This document shows positions 1 to 10,320 of a stretch of 64,000 nucleotides of DNA, in pieces (position 1 is the stretch's first letter; each line of letters begins with the position of its first letter). A program made the position numbers and the translations under genes. Origin of the DNA: Catonia carolina (Eukaryota; Arthropoda; Insecta; Hemiptera; Achilidae); contig JAQMRL010000014.1 of assembly GCA_035578175.1 (NCBI GenBank), positions 19,172,895 through 19,236,894 of the forward strand. Direction: 5' to 3'. The notes beneath the pieces were generated by a model. The model was not told the DNA's origin. It ran no database searches and saw only the letters and a list, made by a program, of their open reading frames with translations.

Positions 1-164
1 GGAATTTAAGCGGCCACACTGGACTGCGAGTGACAGTCACCATCCAACTCCCCAACAGAGAACACGAAAGAAGACCAAACAGCTCAGCTGAGACCAGATG
101 CAGCTATCCCTGGTTGGCACTACTGGTGGCAGATGCTGCATTCTTGCACCGGTCAACCTTCACC
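1..164. other. No recognisable feature
   Basis: Left edge of the window. A short open frame exists (30-212) but it runs into the terminal sequence of a transposon and matches nothing I recognise. I see no coding or repeat signal specific to this stretch. Confidence 0.4.
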
Positions 165-364
165 TATAGTCACTTGAGTCACAAGTTTGCCCTTGTTTGC
201 AACGAGGGGTAAAGGGGGAAAAGCATCAGTGTGCATGCGCAACTGCTTTAATTTCAGTACAACAAACATAACAACTTATATTATACCCAGAGCATATACA
301 GTATATCGCTGAACTTTTTGCAGGTTAACTGTACGAATATAACTGTTTGTTACCGTAAACACAA

Positions 365-594
365 ATGTCGGTTTCTCGAAAACGTGGTCGAACGATTCAA
401 AGTGCTAAACGAAATTTAATATGCGATATAATAAAATGTTGTGAAGTTGAAGCTAAATAAAAATGCCTATCCGTGCCTCTTAACAAAAGCCGTGAGCTAG
501 CGGCTAACTACTATGATGTTTCTCTTTCCACAATTTGAAAAATAAAGAAGGAAATTAAGGATACGAAGAAGCTATTCTTTAACAGTTTTGTTGA
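365..594 (+). pseudogene. Broken HTH DNA-binding domain of a transposase
   Basis: In one frame from the ATG at 365 the remnant reads a basic N-terminus (SRKRGRTIQ), a Cys-containing helix (NLICDIIKCCEVEAK), then after a stop codon a second helix-turn-helix-like segment (ELAANYYDVSLSTI) followed by a KKEIKD linker. Stops interrupt it at 458-460 and again before the linker. The equivalent stretch in copy C (from about 62143) carries a stop at the matching position, so the frame was probably already dead in the amplified progenitor. Confidence 0.5.
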
Positions 595-737
595 CATCTG
601 GTAATAAAAAGAAAACGGTTAGGTAGATACTAGAAAGACTGGTAATGAAAACGCTGGTGAAAGCAATAGTAAAGAAGGCGATTCATTCATAATTGGAGAA
701 AATCAAACATTTCTAGTCATGTAATTACGCTATTAGG

Positions 738-2583
738 TTAAAAAGGGGAGACCCGGAAGCATACAGAACTATACAGAGGGTCATACGAAGTAAAATCAGA
801 GAGGCTAAAGAGAGGGAAAAGGCAGACCTCTGCCATGAAATAGAGGTGTACCAAAATAAACACGATAGTTTTAACATACATCGAAAAGTCAAAGAGATGA
901 CAGGAAGGTTTCGCAAGAGAAACAGCAACAAGCTCACTGACAATGATGGTCACCTCATCATTAGCAAAGAGGAGAGGAAAGTAGTATGGGAGAGATACCT
1001 CAGAGAGCTGTTTGATGACCAAAGGGTAGAACAAGAACCAGACGTGGCAGAGACATCGGGGCCAGATATCCTTCAGGCTGAAGTAGAAGAAGCCATAAAA
1101 TGTATGAAATCTGGGAAGGCAGCAGGCCCGGATAATTTGCAGGCAGAGTTCTTCAAGTTGCTCAACTATGGGAACACAAGACTCTTGACGGGTATTTTTA
1201 ACCGGATATATTCATCGGCCAAACTGCCTGTTGAATGGCTTAGGTCTGAATTTGTCGCCATACCTAAAAAACCTGGATCTAAAGTATGCAGGGATTACCG
1301 GACAATAAGTCTGATGAGCCAGTTTCTCAAATTATTCCTGAGGATAATACATAAAAGAATTTACAAGGTGTGTGAAGAACATATAGCACCGAACCAGTTT
1401 GGTTTTTTAAGAGCAGTGGGTACTAGAGAGGCACTCTTTAGTGTGCAAGTACTTTTTCAAAGATGCAGAGATGTAAGTTGCAATGTTTTTGCATGCCTTA
1501 TCGACTATCAAAAGGCGTTTGACCGTGTCAGACATGATCAAATGATGGAGATCCTCAAACAAACTGGACTGGATGGGAAGGATTTGAAGCTGATCGCCAA
1601 CTTGTATTGGAATCAGTCGGCAGTGCTGAGAGTGGAAGAAGACCATACAGAACAGGTCGAAATACGACGTGGGGTTAGACAGGGCTGTATTCTTTCGCCA
1701 ATACTTTTCAACGTCTACTCAAAGCACATTTTCAAGGAGGCCATGCAGGATGTGGAAGAGGGTATCTCAGTGAACGGTGTCAAACTGAATAATCTACGAT
1801 ATGCAGATGACACGATTGTATTCGCTGATACAATAGAGGGACTGCAAAGACTGATGAACAGGATAACAGAAGTGAGCGAGAAGTATGGTCTGGACATCAA
1901 CATCGTGAAAACCAAATTAATGGTAATTAGCAGGGGACCGATAACTGGTGTAGACCTATATATAAAACATGCAAGAATTGAGCGTGTAGCATGGTATCCG
2001 TATTTGGGCACTATTATCAATGAAGCCTGGGAAAACTCACAAGAGATCAAGTGCCGTATTGGTAAGGCAAGGAGTGTTTTCAACGCAATGAGTTCGGCGT
2101 TTAAGAGTCATGATCTCACTATGGGCACTAAGTTGCGACTCTTGCGGTGTTACGTGTTTTAAACACGTAACACCGTACGGAGTAGAGTCTTGGACGTTGA
2201 CGAGGGCGACCACTACTAAACTTGAAGCCTTCGAACTTTGGGTGTACAGAAGAATGCTGAGGATACCATGGACAGATAGGGTGACCAACATTGAGGTACT
2301 GCGTCGGATGGACAAGGAACCAGAGGTAATAAACACCATTAAGTGTCGCAAGTTGCAATACCTCGGTCATATTATGAGGAACCACGGTAGATACGAACTG
2401 TTGCAGCGCATCCTGCAGGGAAGATTGGATGGTAGAAGACAGCCAGGCCGAAGAAGAATATCCTGGCTTGATAACCTGAGAGACTGGTATGGGAAAAGCT
2501 CGGCCCAACTGTTCCGCATTGCAGATGACAAGACCAAGATAGCCATGATGACAGCCAGCGTTCGAACCGGACAGGCACGCTAA
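738..2583 (+). pseudogene. LINE reverse transcriptase (ORF2 fragment), broken
   Basis: Reverse transcriptase of a non-LTR retrotransposon, which copies its RNA at a nicked chromosomal target. The frame is open from about 738 to 2162. Visible motifs are SGKAAGPDNLQAEF (RT block 1), DYRTISLMSQFLKL (block 2), NQFGFLRAVGTREALF, FACLIDYQKAFDRVRHD (block A, catalytic Asp), RRGVRQGCILSPILFN (block B) and LRYADDTIVFAD (block C, the YADD site). A stop and frame change fall exactly at a palindrome at 2145-2175. A second frame (about 2168-2583) continues with YGVESWTLT and a C-terminal tail (RRMLRIPWTDR, LGHIMRN, GRRQPGRRRISWLDNL) typical of insect LINEs. Apart from the truncation and this lesion the protein is well preserved. 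Confidence 0.9.
2145..2175. repeat. Perfect 15-bp inverted repeat at the LINE frameshift
   Basis: CGGTGTTACGTGTTT, one T, then AAACACGTAACACCG. The palindrome creates the TAA stop and the frame change in the reverse transcriptase. The right arm stands where related proteins would have an S-x-x-x-Y-G-V-E-S-W stretch, so it looks like a local rewrite rather than inherited sequence. Confidence 0.9.
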
Positions 2584-2907
2584 GAAGAAGAAGAATTACG
2601 CTATAGGCAATATAATGAAGAAAACATTTTCTCGGAATAAATTACAGCTTAAAAAATGTATGTAGAAACTGCACGGTAGTGAAATATACAAGGAGTGTCT
2701 CACTGTTAAGTTGGCAGCACTGCAAATATTTCTATTCCCTTCCTCACAGCCCATATGTACGCAAAAGGCAATCTCGTGACTTCAATATCTATACCTGGCA
2801 GCCGAAGGAAGCTCATGCGTGCCTAATGACACCACGTAGAAGATTGAGTTCAGCGCGGGACCGGAGAGAACCGCCTTGGCTGCGCTATCAGTCGACCAAC
2901 CTACAAC

Positions 2908-2988
2908 GGCCCTTTTCAGGGCCATCAATCCGCTACAACAACGGTCCTTCTCGGTACCCCAACCAATTAAATGGCCCTTTTCAAAGCC
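2908..2988 (+). promoter_or_regulatory. Histone-mRNA-like 3' stem-loop with two degenerate neighbours
   Basis: 2908-2923 reads GGCCCTTTTCAGGGCC, a 6-bp stem with a TTTC loop, matching the 3' stem-loop of replication-dependent histone mRNAs in animals. Two decayed copies follow: GGTCCTTCTCGGTACC at 2943-2958 and GGCCCTTTTCAAAGCC at 2973-2988, the latter followed by ACCA as in many histone 3' ends. No histone reading frame is recognisable upstream, so this may be a relic of a histone 3' end or part of a repeat. SLBP binding would be the known function; here it is only inferred. Confidence 0.45.
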
Positions 2989-3419
2989 ACCAAATTCACA
3001 ATTAAGATTTTACCACATATCATCGGCCCTGGTCGGTGACAATGTTAATTGTAATTCCACGCTGTAAATGTGCACTATCCTTCATGATTTCCCTGTTGAT
3101 TCTTGTTTTTCTAACTCGCCTAGCTTCCATTGTATTTTAGAAAAGAGAGGTGATCCTCCAGAGAAATATCGGTTTATTCTATCTTGTTTGGGACATTTTC
3201 TTATAGGGTTGAAATCCATAACAGAAAGTAAAAACAAGAACTATTAACAGCTAAAAACAGAGTTAAAACATGTAAAATTTATTGATAAGAGCATTCTTAC
3301 CTTATCATTAATACAGTCTCTTAATACTGACTTATTCTGGACATTCTTTTCATTACTTGTTCTGTAACAAACAATAAACACATTATTATAATTATAAATA
3401 AAAAAAGTTTTAATTATAT

Positions 3420-3561
3420 TTTTACTTCCTCTTACCCTATATCAATATATAGGGAAGGGACGTACGTATTGTTTCATGTCAATTTTTACAAATTGAGTTT
3501 TTACCGGATGTACAAATATTTAGACCTCCTGAAACCAAAAAAAACATGTTTTCAGCGATTG

Positions 3562-3602
<41 letters not shown>

Positions 3603-4260
3603 CAAAATATCTCAAGAACAAAACATCGTACAAACTTGAAACTTAAGTTAGGTACTACTAGAGGACCCAACACAAACATTTTCATCGAAATCAGTCAACT
3701 AGAATTAGTAGTTTATTTGTAATTTTTCACATTTTTGCTATTTTCCCAAAAACAACTCACTTCAAAAAGATTTTTTTAAAATCACTTCATTTACTACATC
3801 TTTTATGCTCTACAAGATAGGATAGGTGCTATGTCTGCTGAAATTCTTGGGAAGGCTGTGCTCTCGTAGAAAAAAATGGTTTTTTTAAGATTGCGGTCTT
3901 AATATGCATTCTCGGGTAAAAGTGTACATGATTAAAGTTGTAGACCATTTAAAAACCTGCAACTTTTATTTAAATTTTCTTTTTGTAGAATGCTTAGTTT
4001 AGTGGTAATTAGTGATTTTCTGTTTTTCCATAAAAATCTATTAAAATATGGGATATTTCAAGATTGCAGCCTTAGTATGAATTTTACAACAAAAATGTAA
4101 AAATAAAATTAAAAAACTAAAACTTTTATTTTAAGAATTTCTCCCTACAGAGCCTAGTTTAAAGGCAATTACTGTATTTTTTTAAGAATTTGTAAAAGAT
4201 GGGATTTTTAAGATTGCAGCCTTCATTTATTATATGCATTTTACGACAAGTGTAAAAATC
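3420..4260 (+). repeat. S1 interspersed repeat, plus copy
   Basis: First of at least nine S1 copies. It starts with a variant of the family head (cttcctcttaccctatat), then the block 'aaaacatgttttcagcgattgg', a (GT)n tract at 3569-3600, and a body of 'aagattgc..cttaatatgcatt' units. The 3' terminus (GTGTGA...TCACAC hairpin) is absent, so it is truncated. No coding capacity. Confidence 0.75.
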
Positions 4261-4796
4261 AAAGGCTCAATTCCCGGCCAGAATTTGGAAATTTTCACAA
4301 GTCCAAACTCACAGCTACAGTCATATATAATGACCAAGCAGTTGAAGCGATTTTAAATAAATAAATTTTTTTAACAGGTTGGCTCCCATGAGTAAAAATT
4401 AATTTATTTTTATTGAGCAAACACTACAAATTATTTAATATCCACTGAGTCTCATGAGGGTCAAAATTGTCTCTCATTACATGTTGCCAGTGAACTTCTG
4501 AGAGACTTATTTGTGTCTCATGCACTGTTGCAACCTGGCCTCCTGTGGTACTAACTGTATGCTCAGTTCCATTACATTATAATATCAGTTGAAAGTAAAA
4601 AGTTCACTGAACATTTTCTCATATCCAGGCTTTGAATAAGTGAAACAGTTCATTTAGTACAATTCTCTAAAGAATCACTAATTTCATCAGTTGCACATGT
4701 CTAGTAGTTGAGGTTATGTTTGAGTACAAGTGTGTTAGGTTGTTAGTAAAGTGTTTTAACGTATTTATTAGTGTATTAAAGTAAAGTTATTTTACA

Positions 4797-6514
4797 ATGT
4801 CATCACCACAAGTTAGGAAATGGTTAGAAGAAGACCTTAGTTCTGATTCATCCAGTACAAATTTAATATTTGAAGACGATTCTGACCACGATCCGACTTA
4901 TGCAAGATCGAATGAAGGCAACACATCTGAATCCAGTGTAAGTTCTGAAAATGACTTGCTTACTTATGAATTACCTACCAGTGACAATTTATTTCCTGAT
5001 AATGATATACTGGATACTTTTGATCTTTGGGGTCCAGTAAATATTAATAATTTAAAACAGATCGTATATAATCCAAATAATGAAACAGTTGGTGTTAATC
5101 CAGACTTATTAGACAACATGGTCAATGGTAGTCCATATGACTTTTTTAATATATTTGTAGATGATGAAATAATTGAGTTTTTAGTTGAGGAAACAAACAG
5201 ATATGCAAATCAAAAGAAGAGTATTGGTTTATATAGATTTACCCTCCGAACCTGGGTTGCTACCAATCCACAAGAGATGAGATGTTTTTTAGGAATTGTT
5301 TTGTTTATGGGGATAGTGCAGATGCCTTCTATAAAGCACTACTGGAAAAAGGATACGTTTTTTAAAACTGAAATAGCTTCAGTAATGACACGAAATCGTT
5401 TTGAAAAAAATTTATGCATGTTTCATTGCGGTAATAACGCTAGTCAAGCTGCTACAGGAGATAATAGATTGTTAAAGATTCAAAACCTTGTCGACCTAAT
5501 GGTAGCCAACTTTCAGAAATGGTACATACCAGAATCTGATATCACCATTGACGAGTCAATGGTGCCATTTCTTGGCAGACTCTTCTTCCGCCAGTTCATT
5601 AAAAACAAAAGACACCGTTACGGTATTAAAGTTTTCAAAAGTGTGCTAAAGACTTTTATACCATTCAGTATAAAATATATTCTGGAAAAGAGAAGAACAG
5701 TCAATCACAAACTCCTGTCTCTACAAAAATTGTGCTGGAATTAATGACTCCATTTTTGGACTTTGGTAGGTGTCTTTTTGTAGACAACTGGTACAGTAGT
5801 GTAGGTTTGGCTGAGGAACTACTTCAGCGTGATACACATTTAGTCGGAACACTTAATGCTAAACGTAAAGGGAATCCAAAAAGTGTTATTGAAAAAAAGT
5901 TAAAGAAAGGTGAAATTTATGCAGAGCAGAGCACTAATAGTGTAGTAGTCTTAAAATGGAAAGACAAGAGAGACTTGCTAATTATTTCAACTAAACATGA
6001 CAGCAGTACTACAGAAGTAAATTCAAGAGCTGGTCCTGTTCACAAACCAAACGCTGTGCTGGATTATAATAAAGCAAAAGGTTTCATAGACCGCAGTGAT
6101 CAGATGGGTTCCTACACCAATCCTTTACGCCGTTCCCTAAAGTGGTATAGAAAAGTTGCATTTGACTTACTTTTGTGTGCATCAATTACGAACGCTTTAT
6201 CATTGTTTCAGACTGTCACTTCTAATAGAATATCAGTAACAGATTTTAAGGAGTATATTATTAAAATGCTAGTTCACAAACCATCAGTTATACCTCAACC
6301 ATCAGTTATAAAAATTAAAACAAATCATATTTTGAAGAAAGTCAAGAGAGGAAGATGTTCACTTTGTTACAAAAACATTTCTGAAACAGAAGGCCGTCAA
6401 GCTGCTCAAAATAAAACCCCTAAGCCCAATATGAAATGCAATGAATGTAATTTACATTATTGTTTGGAGTGTTTTTTTGAATGTCACTGTGCAAAACTGA
6501 CAAAAATTAAGTAA
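4797..6514 (+). pseudogene. piggyBac transposase, one frameshift
   Basis: DDE-class transposase that cuts and pastes the element at TTAA sites. Two overlapping frames, 4797-5744 and 5732-6514 (the second open from further upstream), together cover a full-length protein of roughly 570 residues. The N-terminus is acidic and Ser-rich. The DDE_Tnp_1_7 domain shows the catalytic aspartates in SDITIDESMVPFLGR, GRCLFVDNWYSS and GFIDRSDQMGSY. The C-terminus has the cross-brace zinc-finger pattern RCSLC...KCNECNLHYCLECFFECHC. The break lies between about 5630 and 5690, after the first aspartate; the remaining sequence is intact. A single recent lesion in an otherwise intact gene suggests a young element or a sequencing error. 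Confidence 0.93.
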
Positions 6515-6559
6515 TTTTAATAAATGAGCGTATAAAAATCTAGCCTAGTTATATATTTT

Positions 6560-7060
6560 GTTTTCATTTATTCCAGTTAATTATATTATTTCTTTTATGC
6601 ACACTAATATAATAATTGTTAGAAAAATAAGTAGAGTAGTTATTTTGTGTATTATTTTTCATAATTTTTTTAATGTACGTTATTTATATTTTATTTTCAT
6701 TCATTCCAGTTAGTTATATTGTTTCTTTTATGCACACTAATTGTTAGAAAAATAAGTAGAGTAGTTATTTTGTTTATTATTTTTCATAATTTTTTTAATG
6801 TACGTTATTTATATTTATTTTCATTCATTCCATTTAGTTATATTGTTTCTTTTATGCACACTAATTGTTAGAAAAATAAGTATTTTGTTTATTATTTTTC
6901 ATAATGTTTTTGATGTACGTTTTTTATATTTATTTTCATTCATTCCAGTTAGTTATATTGTTTCTTTTATGCACACTAATATAATAATTGTTAGAAAATT
7001 AAGTAGAGTAGATATTTGTTTATTATTTTTCATAATTATTTTAATTTTGATGTTTTTATT
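6560..7060 (+). repeat. Minisatellite in piggyBac 3' untranslated region
   Basis: Four tandem units built on 'ttcattccagttagttatattgtttcttttatgcacactaat', with the cagttagttat landmark at 6574, 6707, 6831 and 6946 (spacings 133, 124 and 115). Length differences come from loss of an ATAATA run and other short segments. Confidence 0.9.
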
Positions 7061-7503
7061 AATTACTTTTTGAATAAAATAATAATAACTTTGAATAATT
7101 AAGTTCTTCGTGTGCAACTGAACCATTCTATCACACTTCTAGGTTTTCAGGTTGAGGTACACATAAGTCTCTCAAGAGTTTATTATCAAAAAAATATAAA
7201 TAATTTTGTTATCTGAACTCTTGAGGGGCAGAAGTGTCCCTCCCTTTAAACACAAAAAATTAACATCTCCTTAACATATAAATGTATAAATATTATGAGT
7301 GACATAGATAATTACTGAAAAAATTAATAAAAATGATTCGAGTTTATTAAGTAAACTTATTAAAATGGGCCTAGTTCAATTAAGGCAATGCATGTGGTAC
7401 GGATAAGTCTCTCAGAAGTTCATATGCAACATCCATTGAGGGACAAAAATGACCCCCATGGGAGCCAACCTGTTAAAATCGCAAAAGATTTTTAAAAACT
7501 TAC

Positions 7504-7733
7504 GAGGTTATAGACGGTTCCGCTTTTATAAACACTTCCTCCATTTTCACATCCATTTTGTTTTCTTCCTCTTCTTCTTCTTCGTCTTCTTCACTGTCCC
7601 CTTGGCTTTCTTCATCATCAGTTTTATCCTCAATCTCTTCCTTAATCTTAACATCTTGATCTGTAGAACTTTGTCCTTGAAATGTAAAAGTATCTTCAGT
7701 TTCCATACATTCCATGATTTGTATTAATCAAAT
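7504..7733 (-). CDS. Acidic N-terminal coding exon of an unidentified nuclear-type protein
   Basis: Host exon supported by both splice signals on the minus strand: acceptor TTGTTTCAG just above 7733 and donor GTAAGT at 7498-7503. The ATG at 7713-7715 follows 18 bases of leader in the same exon and gives 70 codons plus two bases. The product is very acidic (a run DSEEDEEEEEEE) and carries three short motifs of the SUMO-acceptor type psi-K-x-E: IKEE, VKME and IKAE. Exons of this kind often precede zinc fingers in insect transcription factors, but no zinc-finger exon is visible downstream (lower coordinates) in the window. Product identity unknown; the piggyBac element lies in the following intron. 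Confidence 0.7.
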
Positions 7734-7796
7734 CTGAAACAATAAGAGTTTATCTATACATAAAAATAAGTCAGCAAAATACTTTTCTATAAATTG

Positions 7797-8040
7797 TAGT
7801 TGTTTAAGGTCAACAGCCGAAAGGCTGGTTTGAACCTCTAGAGGTTTTGCTAAGTAAAACGAGGAGTGAGGTGGTTTACCCTGCCTTCCTCACTGGGTGG
7901 AAAAGTAGGCTTATCAGCATACTATACACTGTTGTTGATAAGGTCATCAGCCAAAGGCTGTTTAAAACCTCTAGAGGCTTTACTGAGTCAAACAAGGAGT
8001 GAGGCAGTTTACCATTACCTTCCTCATTTACTATACAACT
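7797..8040 (+). repeat. SINE-like repeat, two adjacent units
   Basis: Two related units, 7797-7930 and about 7936-8040. The first contains 'ggtcaacagccgaaaggctg', 'cctctagaggttttgct' and 'aaacgaggagtgaggtgg'; the second is a diverged copy. Near-identical sequence occurs at 38350-38470 and 25605-25690, showing a dispersed short repeat. Confidence 0.75.
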
Positions 8041-8128
8041 CACCGCATAGATATGTAGTTGATACATTGGTAATATTAGAAAAAAACGAACAAAAAAGAA
8101 GAGGATATTGTCTTAAAATCCTCCTAAA

Positions 8129-8358
8129 TCTGCATTAAAAGGGACAAGATTTGAGTCTGTGGAAGCTGTAAAAAAGAAAGCGGCACGTGTCCTGAAGGAG
8201 CTGACAGAAGATGGCTTCCAGCACTGTTTCCAACAAAGGAAAATTCACATGGAGCATTGTAGGGATAGAGAAGGAGTGAATATTGAAGGTGACAGTAAGT
8301 GATTATGTATAAAATTAAATTTTTTACGTCAGTCTCGTTATTTAATAGCCACACCTTG
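8129..8358 (+). pseudogene. mariner transposase C-terminus with 3' inverted repeat
   Basis: Frame reading FESVEAVKKKAARVLKEL, then DGFQHCFQQRKIHMEHCRD and VNIEGDSK before a stop: the extreme C-terminus of a mariner transposase. It is followed by 'cgttatttaatagccacacc', a mariner-type terminal repeat. Everything upstream is missing, so this is a 5'-truncated relic. Confidence 0.8.
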
Positions 8359-8359
8359 T

Positions 8360-10000
8360 ATATACAAGGACTGATAAAACAATAGGATAGTTACACTCTG
8401 ATAACTTGGTGCCCAGATAATGGAGAAATGGCAAGGGTCATTTGACAGTGATGGGAACACACCGTCATACCATAATATATCAATGCAATTCTAAATTTAT
8501 AAATATATAAATGTTTTCCATTTATAAATAACAGATACCCATATTCAATTAAATTCCACATTAATAACCCAGCAATTAAAGAAAAAAATCTGAATTAGGT
8601 TTGGCAGCTACTTAATGAAAGACTACCAAAAATATTTATTATTACAGTTCAGCCGTTCTAAGTTTGCTCCTAATGTAAACACATAATGACGCCACTGAGC
8701 ATGCGCATTATATCTAAATGTGTACACGCTGATTAAAAAGTAACAACAAAATACTTTCAAAAGTATTTAAATACAAAATACTTTTAAAAGTATTTTTATA
8801 AATTAAATTGTTAGGCCTACATCATATCACGACTGATGTTTTTAGTACTTTAAGTACTTATAATTTAAAAAAAAGTTGACTTAATAGGAATAGGACATCC
8901 ATAAAGTGGTGTACTCTAGCATGCACCCTGTAGTAGCTGGTTTTGGTTTGTTGACAGTAGGTCTGATAGTTGATAGTAGGTATGCTGAACTATAAATAGA
9001 ATAATTCAATTTTGAAGTTGCAAAAAGGAAGTATCTTTCTAGAAAAGCCGAAGAAGAAGGCAGGTTGCTATTCGCTAAAAGGAAGTAAAGTGACAATTCT
9101 ATTTTGGCTGATGTTTGGTCATTATGGCCTATTCACAATAATAATATTTCTTTTGCAATGATTTTTTTTCAATTTTTGTTTTATTTTATTATAATTTGTT
9201 CAAAGTAGTGTATGATTATTATTAGCTAGCTAATTAAATTTCTTCTTAGGCCCGAATCAATGCTACGTGAATTTCATAATCGCATTCTAACCTAACATAT
9301 GTCATATTTATCATTATAATTGATTTTACATAATCAATACATTGTAAATATAGCAATTTAAATTCATTTTTCGGGTTTTCTTACAATTAAAATAATACAT
9401 CTATTAAATTCGTGCTTAAAAATCGAAATAAAATAAATATATGTCTGTTAACAATATTTAAGTTAACAGACCTGTTGAGTGGTGTTTACTGTTTAAATTC
9501 CGCAAAATCCTGTTTTATTTCAAAGTATGAAATAAGTAAAAGAGGAATAATGAATTAAACTAAAATCAACACTAGTTAATTTTTTTAAAACTTCTTATAA
9601 TTAAAACTAACAACCGAATACCAGGGACACTATCAAGAAACGTATATACAAGTCATTTAAAACGTCACCAGATACGATAATCATTACAAAAATTGCGGTT
9701 TTGATTTATTATAATGTAAAGAAACTAATTTCTTTTTTTATAATCGACAATTGTTTTGTATTATTTTATTTAATCATACGCTTACAAATTCAATACTATT
9801 TGTCAAGGTAGATAAACAAAATTTTTAACCTAACCTAAGAATCTAGTGTTTTAAAACCTAAATATATTTAAATCCCAAGAAAAGTTTTAAATTATGTAGC
9901 AAATCAAATAAATTATTTGTATATATATAAAATTATTTAAAAAAATACTAAATCAAATATTAAATACTCACTATTTAAGTAAAAATAAAAAATGTCAGCA
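8360..10000. other. AT-rich DNA without recognisable features
   Basis: No open frame with family resemblance, splice-bounded exon or repeat that I can name. It may be intron or upstream sequence of the minus-strand gene with the exon at 7504-7733. A CATGCGCA motif lies at 8700-8707. Confidence 0.4.
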
Positions 10001-10012
10001 GCTTTTCATTTT

Positions 10013-10068
10013 TATCGATCCACCACTTTGGTTTTCGATATATCGAAAAGTTACATGTAATATCGATA
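10013..10068. promoter_or_regulatory. Cluster of TATCGAT motifs, possible DREF-type elements
   Basis: TATCGAT at 10013-10019, the perfect 18-bp palindrome TTTTCGATATATCGAAAA at 10032-10049, and TATCGATA at 10061-10068. TATCGATA is the binding site of DREF, common in promoters of insect housekeeping genes. The cluster lies about 2.3 kb upstream of the minus-strand exon at 7504-7733 and could mark its promoter; this is inference from motif content in AT-rich DNA. Confidence 0.35.
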
Positions 10069-10273
10069 GATGTAATACATGTAATATCATTAGAAAAAAA
10101 TTTGTGGTTATAAATTATTTTTAATAATATTTATTTTATATCTTATTTTGTAAACTCAGTGGCTTGATTTGAAATGTAAAGCTGAAGGTCTTAAGTAATA
10201 AATATATACAATACCTATAAAATGATAAGCAGTGCTCATGAAGGCCATGGCTAATATGACGTCACAAAAGAGT

Positions 10274-10320
10274 AGATTGAGATTGTTTACCACAAAAATT
10301 GTGGTAAACAATCTCAATCT
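10274..10320. repeat. Perfect 22-bp hairpin with 3-nt loop
   Basis: Arms AGATTGAGATTGTTTACCAC+AA and the exact complement, separated by AAA. No terminal-repeat or target duplication is obvious around it. Confidence 0.9.

Larger units (their letters stand above)
734..2593 (+). mobile_element. 5'-truncated non-LTR retrotransposon (LINE)
   Basis: The insert lies between two copies of AATTACGCTAT (723-733 and 2594-2604), an 11-bp target-site duplication; copy C at 62530-62545 shows the uninterrupted target. The element begins inside its second open frame, so the 5' end, including any endonuclease, is missing. It ends with an AAGAAGAAGAAG microsatellite rather than a long poly-A, as in several RTE/CR1-like clades. 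Exact clade is not resolved. Confidence 0.93.
165..2793 (+). mobile_element. Copy A of an HTH-transposase DNA element, split by a LINE
   Basis: Degenerate DNA transposon whose own sequence is 165-733 plus 2605-2793, the middle being a LINE insertion. It aligns almost end to end with 61955-62757 (copy C) and with the reverse strand of 10600-12267 (copy B). Ends are imperfect inverted repeats: TATAGTCACTTGAGTCAC at the left, and a right end whose complement reads TATAGATATTGAAGTCAC. Starting at 365 a broken frame reads MSVSRKRGRTIQSAKR, followed by a segment with LNKSRELAANYYDVSLSTI, which resembles the helix-turn-helix N-terminus of a Tc1/IS630-superfamily transposase. It contains stops and lacks a DDE catalytic domain, so it is non-autonomous. 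Superfamily assignment is inference. Confidence 0.7.
4375..7472 (+). mobile_element. Complete piggyBac-type transposon
   Basis: TTAA target duplications at 4371-4374 and 7473-7476 flank 16-bp terminal inverted repeats (CAGGTTGGCTCCCATG and its complement at 7457-7472). Longer subterminal inverted repeats are also recognisable (tgaacttctgagagactta near 4490-4515 and its inverse near 7402-7425). The element is 3098 bp, holds one transposase gene and a minisatellite in its 3' untranslated part, and sits in an intron of the minus-strand gene whose exon lies at 7504-7733. Confidence 0.96.

Noticed and set aside
30..212. 60-codon ORF at the left edge
   Set aside because: Crosses the end of a transposon copy and has no family resemblance.
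3479..3685. 68-codon minus-strand ORF with (HT)n
   Set aside because: It is the translation of the S1 (GT)n tract and flanks; the same happens at every S1 copy.
4371..7476. Possible host gene domesticated from piggyBac
   Set aside because: Intact TIRs and TTAA duplications and a frame break point to an ordinary transposon copy.
7866..8138. 90-codon ORF
   Set aside because: Translation of the SINE-like repeat and mariner flank; frame not shared by the other copies.
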